Positions 6,783 to 14,681 of a DNA stretch of 64,000 nt are shown here, in pieces. Both the position numbers and the translations under genes were made by a program. The stretch comes from Verrucomicrobiaceae bacterium. Its GTDB lineage: Bacteria > Verrucomicrobiota > Verrucomicrobiia > Verrucomicrobiales > Verrucomicrobiaceae. The stretch's first letter is position 1. Each line of letters begins with the position of its first letter. The notes below the pieces were generated by a model. That model was not told the origin of the DNA, did not search any database, and worked only from the letters and a program-made list of their open reading frames with translations. The DNA lies in NCBI GenBank assembly GCA_016795365.1, contig JAEUHN010000038.1, positions 1 to 64,000 on the forward strand, given 5' to 3'.

Positions 6783-9700
6783 GGCGTTGGCAAGGGGGTA
6801 GGATTTGCGCTGGCAGTTTGGTCGGCTAAGCGAAGAACGGCCTCCAGTAGAGCCAGCCCCCACCAGCCGTGATGCCGTGTCAGCTGCCAGAAGCGTTCAG
6901 CCAGACCAGAATCCAGAGCGTGCGCAGGCTGGCTGATACGCTGTTCAGAGGTAAGGCGGAGATGAGCGCCGCTGGTCGTGAGTTCAACAGCAGGCGGTGC
7001 TTCATCATCGACGACGAAGGCAAATGGACGTGCTTGACCGTGGTGACTGGCGATGAGGTGAATCACCAGGGCTTTGCGCAACGCATCTGCCGGCAACAAT
7101 GATGCGGCCTCGGGGGTAGATGCCAGGGCAACGGACAGCATTTCGTGACGGAAACCATCGGGCAGGCCGGCGAGTTCACGAAGGCGCTTTCGCCCTGCGG
7201 GCGAGGCAGGGATACTGGCAGACTTAGCTAACAATCTCGGCAACGTCATTGCGCTCGCCACGTCGCTTGCATTGAGCATGGCCTGGAAGCGACGGTCTGC
7301 CTTGCCGATGTCGTGCAGCCGCGCTGCGGTGGAGATGGCCTGGGTAAAGGGTCCAAGACCAAGCAATGAAGCGTAGGATGCGGCGAGAGCAGTGACCTGT
7401 GCGGTGTGTTCTTCGAGACCCATCGGCATGGGCGTTTCGAGCAAGGGATCGTCAGGGCCGTCATCGGCGGAAGCTTGATCGTTCGCGACCTCATCGGGGA
7501 AGTATGGCTCACGCACCGTGATAACCCGGCCATAGACCTGCCCATCCGATGCTGGATACAGTTCCACATCGAGCTGCCGTTGCTTTGTCGCGCTGAGGTG
7601 AAGCAAACGGTGGGCTAACTCTGGATGCGATGCTTTGAGTTCCTTGGCGGCGGCGGCCAGTGTTTCGCTGACTTCACCGCGCTTCCATTGGCAAAGCTCC
7701 TCTGCGTCTTCGCTTTGCATGGCCCACGTCTTGAGTTTTTCAGTCGCTTCTCCGGCTGTGGGCCAGATCGCGGGATGGATACGAACGATGGCTCTGCGGC
7801 GAATAGCAGCAATGCCGCGTTCAGCTTGATCGATTGTCACGGGCGTTGCACCCGGCACATGACCGAGATCATTCCAGCCGTCCTCTTGCGCGCGCAGCAC
7901 CAGGGTGTTGCCTGGCTGCAGGTCACGGACCCCAGAGAGGAGCTTGCTCTGGTTCTCGCCTTTCTTCAGGCCGAGCCAGATCAGCGCGCTGGTTTTGAGC
8001 GCGGAGGGCTTGTCGTCCCTCGTTTGCTCTGGTGCGGTGGCTGGGGCATCGCCAGAAAGGTCACGAGCGTCGGTGCCTTCGAGCAACCACTGGCGCACGA
8101 CGTGCAGCGGCACGGGCAGGCATTCGAGCGCGGTCGGCGGGCAAAGAGCCACAGTGTCGGCCCACAGACTGTCATCGTCAGGAAGATCGGCACGCCAGCA
8201 GACTTGCACGTCGGTCATGTCACGCTGCGGGCCGTGGAGGAAGATGGCGACATCTGGATCGGCAGCGGGACCAGGATTGGTCTGCGCCCAGCAATCAAGA
8301 TAAGCGGGCAACAATACCGGAGCATTGGAGCGCGGTGAGAGTAGTGCATTGAAGGCTTCCTCATCGGTGCTGCGTGCTGCTGTGACGGCAGCGGTCATGG
8401 AGTGGAGGCCGAAATCGACAATATCCTTGGTGGCTTGTGCCTTCAGCCACTCCCAGGTGTGCTTGATCGCGCTGCCATAGATTGGGTCGAGGGGATCGGC
8501 CTTGGTGTATTCCTCGGGGAACACGATGGCTGCACGGGCGGTGATGTCTCTGCCACCGCGATTCAGGCGACCAAACCGCTGGCGCACAGCATCCAGGCTG
8601 GCGCACTCTGTCACGAGGGCATCGAAGTCGAGATCAGCACCGACTTCGAGGCACTGGGTGGAGACGACAATTTGCAGCGGCAGGGGCGCGTCTCCTGCGT
8701 GCGGCTGCTGGCCCGTCTTCAAAACGTCCTGAAGATCACCGGTCACTTGATCGCGATCCAGCGGACGCATCCGCCCGAGCAGCAAATGCACTTTGGCTGT
8801 CGGATGTTCTTTCTTCATCAGCGCCTCAACCGCACGGGCCGTGGCGACGCGGTTGACCATGATGGCGATGGAGCGGGGCGAGTGGTCGGCGACGAGCTTC
8901 GTGGCCTGGGTTTCCAGTTCATCGGCCAGGGAATCGATCCACTTCTTTCCCTTCGCATTCGCGGCGTGGACGAGAAGCGCGAGCTTTGAAGCGGTAAGTC
9001 TAGCTTTGAGCACTGGATGCTCACGATCTGCTTCCGAGAGGCCCAACTGTGCAGAGAGTGGGACATCCTTCGGCGGAGTCGCCGTCATGCGAACCAGGGT
9101 GAAGGGCAGTGCGACAACCTCACTCGACTGCGGTGCATGAAGACGATAGCGCCGCACCCAATCGAGGGTTTGGAGAAAGGGCTGGCTGATGTGGGCTTCG
9201 TCGATGAGCAGCAGGCTATCCTGGGCCACGAGAGCGGCGTGGATTGGCCGGGCCTCATCGCTGACCCCGTAGCCACGGAAGAGCAGGCGCGAGCCCGCTT
9301 GATCCACCGTGCTGCAAATGATCATCGGCTGGGTGATCGACTTCGCCCACGCACGATCACGATAGATGCCGCCACGCAGTTGCACGCATGACAGCGGCTC
9401 ATCGCTACCACTGAGGTAGCGAAGGGACTCACCAACGGCCTTCAGGATAGCGAGAGCCTCCTCTTGCTGCGCATCTTGGAGGGGCCTTGAAGCGAGGTAT
9501 TTCTCTGGATTGGCGAGCGCAGGCACCAAGTGCTTTTGCGCTCTGTCAAAAGCCTCGTCCACGATGATGCGACGATTGACGATGAAGAAGATGCGTCGGC
9601 CTGTGGTGCGTTGCTCAGGTGGTCGCGAAGCCTGCACGGCGAGCGCGAAGACGGCGGCGTCAAGGCAAGCCGTCTTGCCGCTGCCAGTAGGGACAGTGAC

Positions 9701-9829
9701 GTAGTCGGGTGTTTCGCCTGCACATACGCGAGCGGCGAAATCGCTCTGCCAGGGGAACGGTTCATAGCCCCAGACGGCGCGGAAAAACTTGTCGAAGTCA
9801 GTGGCAGCGATGGGTGTGAGGGCGCTCAT
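6779..9829 (-). CDS. cas3: Cas3 helicase-nuclease, helicase first and HD domain last
   Basis: About 1,016 residues from ATG 9829, chosen because it overlaps the csb2 stop as ATGA. The SF2 helicase comes first: Walker A PTGSGKT near 47-53, DEAH at 210-213 (LLIDEAHISQPF), MTATPP, and motif VI-like RQRFGRLNRGG. The HD nuclease is C-terminal: EEHTAQVTALA, then ARLHDIGKADRRFQ (His839/Asp840) and IASHHGQARP. This reversed helicase-HD order is known for type I-U/I-G Cas3, in contrast to the HD-helicase order of I-E. It unwinds and degrades target DNA after Cascade binding. All visible catalytic motifs are present. Confidence 0.95.
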   Translation of the reverse strand: MSALTPIAATDFDKFFRAVWGYEPFPWQSDFAARVCAGETPDYVTVPTGSGKTACLDAAVFALAVQASRPPEQRTTGRRIFFIVNRRIIVDEAFDRAQKHLVPALANPEKYLASRPLQDAQQEEALAILKAVGESLRYLSGSDEPLSCVQLRGGIYRDRAWAKSITQPMIICSTVDQAGSRLLFRGYGVSDEARPIHAALVAQDSLLLIDEAHISQPFLQTLDWVRRYRLHAPQSSEVVALPFTLVRMTATPPKDVPLSAQLGLSEADREHPVLKARLTASKLALLVHAANAKGKKWIDSLADELETQATKLVADHSPRSIAIMVNRVATARAVEALMKKEHPTAKVHLLLGRMRPLDRDQVTGDLQDVLKTGQQPHAGDAPLPLQIVVSTQCLEVGADLDFDALVTECASLDAVRQRFGRLNRGGRDITARAAIVFPEEYTKADPLDPIYGSAIKHTWEWLKAQATKDIVDFGLHSMTAAVTAARSTDEEAFNALLSPRSNAPVLLPAYLDCWAQTNPGPAADPDVAIFLHGPQRDMTDVQVCWRADLPDDDSLWADTVALCPPTALECLPVPLHVVRQWLLEGTDARDLSGDAPATAPEQTRDDKPSALKTSALIWLGLKKGENQSKLLSGVRDLQPGNTLVLRAQEDGWNDLGHVPGATPVTIDQAERGIAAIRRRAIVRIHPAIWPTAGEATEKLKTWAMQSEDAEELCQWKRGEVSETLAAAAKELKASHPELAHRLLHLSATKQRQLDVELYPASDGQVYGRVITVREPYFPDEVANDQASADDGPDDPLLETPMPMGLEEHTAQVTALAASYASLLGLGPFTQAISTAARLHDIGKADRRFQAMLNASDVASAMTLPRLLAKSASIPASPAGRKRLRELAGLPDGFRHEMLSVALASTPEAASLLPADALRKALVIHLIASHHGQARPFAFVVDDEAPPAVELTTSGAHLRLTSEQRISQPAHALDSGLAERFWQLTRHHGWWGLALLEAVLRLADQTASANPTPLPTP

Positions 9830-11508
9830 TTGCGTGGATAGCCAAGGGGTTTGCACAAGCCGTAACCACGATACCTGCCTGCGCCGAGCAACACGGGGCC
9901 TTGCACCTCGCAGCCGAACTCAAGAAGCACATGGACTTGTTGTTTGGAGTGGCCGGTTTTGCTGGAAAGCCAAGGCATACCGCCTGGGCCAGGCTTGGCG
10001 CGTGGAGCGCCGCGATGCCACGAGGTCTTGTCGATGTCGATGCGGATTGGCGCAGGCAACCCGATGCGTTCGCAACTCCCGATGACGGACTCGGCTACCT
10101 CTTGTCGCCATGCTTCGCGTTCGCTGCCTTTTGCGCTAGCTGGATCATGCTTTGGATGGTGGTCCAGCACCACAGGCGTGACACTGGCCCAAACGCTGGA
10201 AGGTCCGGTCCATGTTTGTGATCTGAGCGCAAGAGGTGGAGCCGCACGATCCTCACGAGACAACACCCAGTTATCCAAGCCCCTGCCGAGCTTGAGCGTG
10301 ATGGGCTTGGGCCTTCCGCTGGCATCGAAGAAAATGCGCCGCAGTTGGGCGGCACGGTCTTCGGGCGAGATGTCTTTGGGGAAGGCCAGCGCGAGTCCGA
10401 GCAGATGGCCGTCCGCGTGCTCAGTGCCCACGTAGGGCAACGGCAACAGCGCAAGGTGCGGGCGTGTTGCAGGCTGGCCTGGCGCATGGTGCCCGGTGAA
10501 CCACTCCGGTGCATCTTCACTGCCGCTGAGCAAGGTTCCGCGCAGGGCTTCGAGCAGTTGGTTCGTGGACTCCAAACCGAGCACAATGCCCTCATCTTTG
10601 GTCAGGATGAGCAGCTCGCTATCAAACACGGTGCCATTCATTGGTTCGTCTTGAGGCAAGTTGGCTTGGTAAGACTGCGAGACTCCGACCACAGGTCGAA
10701 GCCGGACCGGATGGGCTAGGCTGGCGCGATAGTCTTCGCCAAACTGTTCTTTGAAGAGTGCTTTGGCTTCTTTCTGAGCTTTGCCGCTTGTGGATTCAAT
10801 GCCTGCTGCCAGATCGAAGAATCGGCTGATCTCTTCAGCATTGAAACGCTGATCGAGATCGGCCAGCAAGCCTGGAGCTACCTTGCGCAGACTGACTGAC
10901 GAACCGCTGCGGAAGGTCGTCAGCTGCGGAACGAGTGTCGGCTCGGGTGCATCATTAGCCAGCCACACTTGAACCAACGACGAGGAATGGCCGATGCGGA
11001 TGACTTTGGCCGTCAGCTGAGTGAGTGGAGCCGCTAGCTCCGAAGGCAATGCTACGTCTTTCCAAATGAGATAGACCAGACGCTCAGGTGCATCGAATCC
11101 GATGCCCACAGACGGAAAGGTGCGCTCCTGTCGGCTGCGCAAAGCGGGCATCACGCCGAGCGCATCGCGAAGGTCTTCTTTCTTCACCGTGGTGGGGTTG
11201 CGCGGCAGGGACGCATCGTTCACCGGCACGTATTGCTTCACCACGGCACGCCGGAGTCTAGCAACATCCTTCATGCAGGCCAGAGCTGGAGAGTCCTGCT
11301 TCTCCAGCCATTCCAACGCCCGACGCTCCGCTTCCCAGGCGTCCATCGCTTCCGTCCCGTCCTCAGAAAGCGGGCGAGTTTCATAATGCGCGGCCACCAG
11401 CGCCATGAAGACGCGGGCAGGATGCGGCGGCCATTCCGCCTCTTCACGCGTCGCAGTGGCGGTCATGACCGCGCTGCCCGTGAGGAACTCAATACCCAGG
11501 GAAAACAT
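9826..11508 (-). CDS. csb2: Csb2, Cas5-Cas6 fusion of type I-G Cascade
   Basis: 560 residues, the normal size for Csb2 (GSU0054 family). The N-terminus MFSLGIEFLTGSAVMTA and the WPPHPARVFMALVAAHYE stretch are characteristic of its Cas5-like RAMP part. The C-terminal part is Cas6-like and ends LGAGRYRGYGLCKPLGY, a glycine-rich loop. In this subtype Csb2 both caps the crRNA 5' handle and cleaves pre-crRNA at the repeat stem. It lies 18 bp after csb1 and overlaps cas3 by 4 bp, so the effector genes are translationally coupled. Confidence 0.92.
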   Translation of the reverse strand: MFSLGIEFLTGSAVMTATATREEAEWPPHPARVFMALVAAHYETRPLSEDGTEAMDAWEAERRALEWLEKQDSPALACMKDVARLRRAVVKQYVPVNDASLPRNPTTVKKEDLRDALGVMPALRSRQERTFPSVGIGFDAPERLVYLIWKDVALPSELAAPLTQLTAKVIRIGHSSSLVQVWLANDAPEPTLVPQLTTFRSGSSVSLRKVAPGLLADLDQRFNAEEISRFFDLAAGIESTSGKAQKEAKALFKEQFGEDYRASLAHPVRLRPVVGVSQSYQANLPQDEPMNGTVFDSELLILTKDEGIVLGLESTNQLLEALRGTLLSGSEDAPEWFTGHHAPGQPATRPHLALLPLPYVGTEHADGHLLGLALAFPKDISPEDRAAQLRRIFFDASGRPKPITLKLGRGLDNWVLSREDRAAPPLALRSQTWTGPSSVWASVTPVVLDHHPKHDPASAKGSEREAWRQEVAESVIGSCERIGLPAPIRIDIDKTSWHRGAPRAKPGPGGMPWLSSKTGHSKQQVHVLLEFGCEVQGPVLLGAGRYRGYGLCKPLGYPRK

Positions 11509-11526
11509 GGTAGTCAGCGCTGGAAG

Positions 11527-12723
11527 TTAAGCTGGATCTGCATCACCAGCGACCTTGGCCGCGATGTCCTGCGACTTCTTGAGCAAAGCCACGAGGTTCG
11601 GGGCAGGCGTGAGCGGGATAGTGCCACCGAACCATTCCAGGCCTTGCTCTTTCGCTTCTGCGACTGCCTCCTTCAGGAGCTTGATGGCATCGGCAGAGGT
11701 CAGCGTGATCTTCTTCGGAGCAGCGCCTGGAGTCTGAAGCAATTCCCAGGTGATCGGACCTTCTGGCCACAGCAGGCACCGTGAGCGCAAATCAAAACCG
11801 CTCTCCGCTGCCAGCGCTGCTGATGTCAGCGCCAGGGCGGCAAGCACCGTGCGCCCTGCTTTGTCGCGTGCAACAGTGGTCTTGCCATCAATCGGGAAAC
11901 GCAGACGCCGCAACGCCGGGAGAGAGAGCACCGTGACTTGCTCAGCGTAGTCGATGGTCGCGCCACCGTCTTTGATGTCGGGTGGAATGTTACCATGGTT
12001 TACTTCCGAAGGCGAGACAGCGTCTTTTGCCTTTTCACCAGCTAGTTCATAGCTGCCGTCTGCTTTCTTCACGACCTTTGCTGCTGCCCTCATGCCAAGC
12101 GGATCAATGCGACTGCTGGTTTTCTTCCCGACTTGGGCATTGACGCCAATAATCTCGGATACCATCGCCCGCTGAAACTTTGCTCCCAGGCCACCCTTTG
12201 GCCCGGTGGAATCCCAGATGCCGAAGACGAGCGCTGTGGGGCAGAGCTTGTAGAGTGGCGTAGCGTTTTGCAGGCTTGCTTCATCCAGCAGCTTGCCTTT
12301 ATCGCTTTTGCGGAAGGGCACACCGTCCAGCAGGCTGTCACGGAGAATCGCATCTGCCGCGCGATGTGGTGCCTCCAGGCTAGTCACGCGCCCCACTTCA
12401 TCCAGCAGGCCCAAACCGGTGAAGTCCACGCTCAAGACGGGAATCGGGCAGTCTTTGAGGGACTCACCATCATCAATCGCCTGCTGCAAGGCATCCTCCA
12501 TCCGATTGGCTTGCGACTGCACGGAGTCGAGGAGCACACAGGTCTTGGTCTCGATCTTCCCAGAAGCATCCGCAATCTGCCGTTGCTCGACTGCATACAC
12601 AGCTCCGGCATAAGTGGGTGGGAAGACTTTATCACCCTCGCCACCAGCAGGCTGGAGGCGTGTGCGACTACGAAAAGCAGCGGCGGGACCGCTGACGGCT
12701 TGGCTGAGTTCTTGGAGTGTCAT
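11527..12723 (-). CDS. csb1: Csb1, Cas7-type backbone subunit of type I-G Cascade
   Basis: 398 residues, GSU0053/Csb1 family. Recognisable blocks are FPPTYAGAVYAVEQRQ near 35-50, LLDSVQSQANRMEDAL near 85-100, the RAMP-like stretch FGIWDSTGPKGGLGAKFQRAMVSEIIG (split here for length: FGIWDSTGPKGG, LGAKFQRAMVSEIIG) and LSLPALRRLRFP. Csb1 is expected to polymerise along the crRNA spacer. It is the first gene of the minus-strand cas operon, so the operon promoter should lie in 12724-12878, shared with the divergent PIN toxin gene. Confidence 0.93.
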   Translation of the reverse strand: MTLQELSQAVSGPAAAFRSRTRLQPAGGEGDKVFPPTYAGAVYAVEQRQIADASGKIETKTCVLLDSVQSQANRMEDALQQAIDDGESLKDCPIPVLSVDFTGLGLLDEVGRVTSLEAPHRAADAILRDSLLDGVPFRKSDKGKLLDEASLQNATPLYKLCPTALVFGIWDSTGPKGGLGAKFQRAMVSEIIGVNAQVGKKTSSRIDPLGMRAAAKVVKKADGSYELAGEKAKDAVSPSEVNHGNIPPDIKDGGATIDYAEQVTVLSLPALRRLRFPIDGKTTVARDKAGRTVLAALALTSAALAAESGFDLRSRCLLWPEGPITWELLQTPGAAPKKITLTSADAIKLLKEAVAEAKEQGLEWFGGTIPLTPAPNLVALLKKSQDIAAKVAGDADPA

Positions 12724-12791
12724 GGTGTTGTTTGGCGGTTAACGATTGTTTCTGATAGCAAGATTGAGCTTCTCTACAATGGATTTTGTTT

Positions 12792-12812
12792 TGATTAGAT
12801 AAATGGATAGTT
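12792..12812 (+). other. Protospacer-like site matching the lone-repeat spacer
   Basis: These 21 bases match 15 of 21 positions of the sequence that follows the isolated CRISPR repeat (13432-13452). Matching positions are 1-5, 7-9, 13-17 and 20-21. The bases just 5' of the site are TTT. A TTN PAM has been reported for the type I-U system of Geobacter sulfurreducens. Position 6 is the flipped-out base in type I seeds and need not pair. The function is inferred. Confidence 0.45.
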
Positions 12813-12841
12813 AGAAAGGAATTGCATTCTGAAAGTCCGGG

Positions 12842-12870
12842 TTGACACAGACATCGACCATTGCCATACA
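12842..12870 (+). promoter_or_regulatory. Candidate promoter of the PIN toxin gene
   Basis: A perfect -35 box TTGACA (12842-12847) is followed after 17 bp by CATACA (12865-12870), a 3-of-6 match to the -10 consensus. Transcription would start about 1-2 bases before the ATG at 12879, giving a nearly leaderless toxin mRNA. Confidence 0.35.
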
Positions 12871-12878
12871 GATTCCCC

Positions 12879-13379
12879 ATGCCCATCTGTGCTGCCGACA
12901 CTTCCCCTCTCATCGCCTTCTCGGGCATTGATCGACTCGACGTGCTGCGCTCGGTTTTCGATCAGGTATGGGTGCCAACCAAGGTTTACACCGAGACTGT
13001 GACACAGGGAGACGGGTGGCTGGAGGCGGCAGCTGTTCAGCGTGAGCTTCTTGGGGCGACGTGGATACACATAATGCCCGTAGAACGGAGTCCGCTGCTT
13101 GCTTCGCTTTATTGCGAGTTGGGGGACTGTGGCGAAGCAGAGGCGATTTGTCTCGCCCTTACCCATCAGATGCCCGTTCTGTTGGACGAGTTGTTTGGTC
13201 GTAAAGTGGCTGCGAGAGAAGGTGCGGAAGTGATCGGCACCCTGGGTGTTTTGAGAGTGGCCAAACGGCGCGGTATCATCCCTGAAGTTGCCCCGTTGAT
13301 CACCGGAATGATTGGCAATGGCTATCATCTCAAAGACAAACTGATTTCTCAGTTCCTCACCGAGCTTGGGGAGACTTAG
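12879..13379 (+). CDS. PIN-domain (DUF3368) toxin
   Basis: 166 residues from the ATG at 12879; an in-frame TTG lies at 12861 but the domain begins MPICAADTSPLIAF. Asp7, the acidic residues in DCGEAEAICLA and the Asp in PVLLDELFGRKVA form the expected PIN metal site. The C-terminal helix GTLGVLRVAKRRGII is typical of DUF3368. Such proteins are RNases normally paired with UPF0175 antitoxins, and one follows at 13518. Here the toxin gene comes first and the 138-bp gap holds an isolated CRISPR repeat. The gene is divergent from csb1 and could be under control of the CRISPR effector. Confidence 0.85.
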   Translation: MPICAADTSPLIAFSGIDRLDVLRSVFDQVWVPTKVYTETVTQGDGWLEAAAVQRELLGATWIHIMPVERSPLLASLYCELGDCGEAEAICLALTHQMPVLLDELFGRKVAAREGAEVIGTLGVLRVAKRRGIIPEVAPLITGMIGNGYHLKDKLISQFLTELGET

Positions 13380-13381
13380 CA

Positions 13382-13498
13382 CCTGGGCGGGCGGAGTTTC
13401 CGCGCTCTCACGAGCGCGGCCCCGTTGAAGCTGATTCGATGGTTGGATGATTGATGCAGCTTTGCAAATCTCCTCTCGAGGCTTGTCGCCCGCCCAGG
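13382..13498 (+). ncRNA. Candidate structured RNA holding one CRISPR repeat
   Basis: A 117-bp segment bounded by a perfect 12-bp inverted repeat, CCTGGGCGGGCG (13382-13393) and CGCCCGCCCAGG (13487-13498). It contains the repeat at 13396-13431 and a spacer-like stretch after it. It lies between the PIN toxin stop and the UPF0175 start, with the repeat in the crRNA sense on the plus strand. Transcribed from the toxin promoter, it could be cut by Csb2 to give a crRNA-like guide. Alternatively the inverted repeats are the ends of a small mobile element. Transcription is not shown. Confidence 0.45.
13396..13431 (+). repeat. Isolated CRISPR repeat variant with compensatory stem change
   Basis: 36 bp, 31 identical to the array repeat read in crRNA sense. 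Differences are at repeat positions 1, 3, 9, 13 and 20. Positions 9 and 20 pair in the stem, and the A-T pair has become G-C, so the hairpin CCGCGCTC / GAGCGCGG is kept. The 3' end CCCCGTTGAAGC is unchanged. Its orientation is opposite to the array. Confidence 0.9.
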
Positions 13499-13517
13499 AT
13501 GCTGCTAGTCTCATCCT

Positions 13518-13778
13518 ATGAACGTCACTCTGGAAATCCCCGACAAAGAACTGGTTTCGCTGGCGGCTGAAGCGAGCGCAGCCCCGTTGAAGCGTCGGGT
13601 TGTGACCGAACTGGCGCTGGTGCTCTATGGGCAGGGAATGCTTCCCGTGGGCAAGGCAATGGAGTTGGCTGGGATGACGCGCAGGGAGTTTCATCAATTG
13701 GTTCACGCAAGAGGCGTGACTCATCCGTTCGATGAGGAGGAACTCGTCCGTGATTTGGCTTGGGGTGAGACCAAGTAA
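13518..13778 (+). CDS. UPF0175 family antitoxin
   Basis: 86 residues beginning MNVTLEIPDKELVSLAAE. The core VVTELALVLYGQGMLPVGKAMELAG, followed by MTRREFHQLVHARGV, is the UPF0175 helix-turn-helix-like pattern. It should bind its own promoter and neutralise the PIN toxin encoded upstream. Residues 19-25 (SAAPLKR region) are encoded by a stretch nearly identical to the 3' part of the lone CRISPR repeat (13573-13593). No strong ribosome binding site is visible. Pairing with DUF3368 toxins is established for the family. Confidence 0.8.
   Translation: MNVTLEIPDKELVSLAAEASAAPLKRRVVTELALVLYGQGMLPVGKAMELAGMTRREFHQLVHARGVTHPFDEEELVRDLAWGETK
13573..13593 (+). repeat. Partial CRISPR-repeat sequence inside the antitoxin gene
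   Basis: 21 bases ending GCCCCGTTGAAGC match the 3' part of the lone repeat at 20 of 21 positions, and the array repeat slightly less well. The 5' half is not conserved, though AGCGA can still pair with an upstream TCGCT. It is read in frame within the antitoxin. Confidence 0.65.
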
Positions 13779-13840
13779 TGGGTCTTTGCGATCTACATCT
13801 GATGTAATGATCCCGTTGTGAAGCCACAGGGCTTCCGTGC

Positions 13841-14107
13841 TCAAGCCATCGCCAGAGCGTCCGCGTGGGCTTCGGCGATCGACACGCGCCGGATGCCGGC
13901 GCGGATGCCTTGAGGCAGGAGCACCGGGATGCGCTGCACTTGGTCGTCGATGGTCAGAACGACGGTTCCTTCGGTAGCCGAGGAACTCAAAGTCTCCTTG
14001 AGCAGAAGGAAGTCGGGTCCCATGTGTGACACCGGAACGGCGTGCTGACCGACATGCAGGGTGATCTGCACGAGGGCGGAGTGGCCGTTGGAGTTTTGAA
14101 GCATCAT
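13841..14107 (-). CDS. Small protein of unknown function, partner of kinase-like gene
   Basis: 88 residues, or 87 from the second ATG. The protein is beta-rich (VQITLHVGQHAVPVSHMGPDF, shown in part) and ends GIRAGIRRVSIAEAHADALAMA. I do not recognise a named family. It has no signal peptide or membrane segment. Its start codon overlaps that of the divergent kinase-like gene (CATCATGG), and the two probably form a unit. Codon use resembles its neighbours. Confidence 0.55.
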   Translation of the reverse strand: MMLQNSNGHSALVQITLHVGQHAVPVSHMGPDFLLLKETLSSSATEGTVVLTIDDQVQRIPVLLPQGIRAGIRRVSIAEAHADALAMA

Positions 14108-14597
14108 GGGAACGCGCGATCTGCTGTCTGACGCTGAAGCCTATGCCTTGCGGCATGGGCTGGAGCTGTGTGGCAGGCTGGGAGACGGGACGCAGGGTAG
14201 GGTGTGGGCGGTGCGTGGCAAGGGGAACCTGATTCCCTGGGCGCTGAAAATGCAGTCTTCGGCGAAGGACTTTCGCCAGGAGCGTGACTGCTACCTCCGT
14301 CTCCTGGACCATGGCATCACCGAGCTGGAGGGATTCCATGTGCCGATCCTTCTGCGGGCGGATGAAGAGTTCCTGGCGATTGAGATGACGATCGTCACGA
14401 GACCGTTCGTGCTGGACTTCGCCCAGGCGTATCTGGACTTTCCGCCCGACTTCTCCCCGGAGGTCTGGGAAGACACCCATCGTCGGTGGAGCCGGCGCTA
14501 CGGCGAGGACTGGCCGCGTGTGCAGCGATTGCTCGGCGCGCTGGAAGAGTTGGGCATCTACTACCTGGATGTGCATGGGAGGAATGTGGCGGTCTAG
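14106..14597 (+). CDS. Minimal protein-kinase-like protein
   Basis: 163 residues. GRLGDGTQGRVWAV resembles a glycine-rich loop, WALKMQ a VAIK-type lysine, and the C-terminal YYLDVHGRNVAV the catalytic-loop pattern D-x4-N. The chain stops directly after the Asn, so the activation segment and C-lobe helices of a full kinase are missing. It may be a pseudokinase or a HipA/RIO-like minimal fold. It is divergent from, and shares its start with, the small gene at 13841-14107. Function and targets are unknown. Confidence 0.55.
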   Translation: MGTRDLLSDAEAYALRHGLELCGRLGDGTQGRVWAVRGKGNLIPWALKMQSSAKDFRQERDCYLRLLDHGITELEGFHVPILLRADEEFLAIEMTIVTRPFVLDFAQAYLDFPPDFSPEVWEDTHRRWSRRYGEDWPRVQRLLGALEELGIYYLDVHGRNVAV

Positions 14598-14681
14598 CTC
14601 TGCGATGCTGGACGCCAATGTGATTACACGTTTTGGCGGTGAACTGTCACAAAGATTCTTGATAATATCTATTCAAGGGGA

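Larger units (their letters stand above)
12724..12878. promoter_or_regulatory. Divergent csb1 / PIN-toxin intergenic region
   Basis: 155 bp, clearly more AT-rich than its surroundings, between the divergent start codons of csb1 and the PIN gene. It must hold the promoter of the whole csb1 operon. Toward csb1 (minus strand), TTGTAG and TATCAG spaced 16 bp are a weak candidate. It also contains the guide-like match at 12792-12812 and the plus-strand promoter candidate at 12842-12870. Confidence 0.7.

Noticed and set aside
12834..12852. Possible match of the sequence after the antitoxin-embedded repeat (13594 on) to the PIN -35 region
   Set aside because: It needs a bulge, the first two seed positions mismatch without it, and the PAM is not TTN.
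13811..13825. TCCCGTTGTGAAGCC after the antitoxin gene as a third repeat remnant
   Set aside because: It needs a 2-base insertion in the handle and lacks any stem; this short match can occur by chance.
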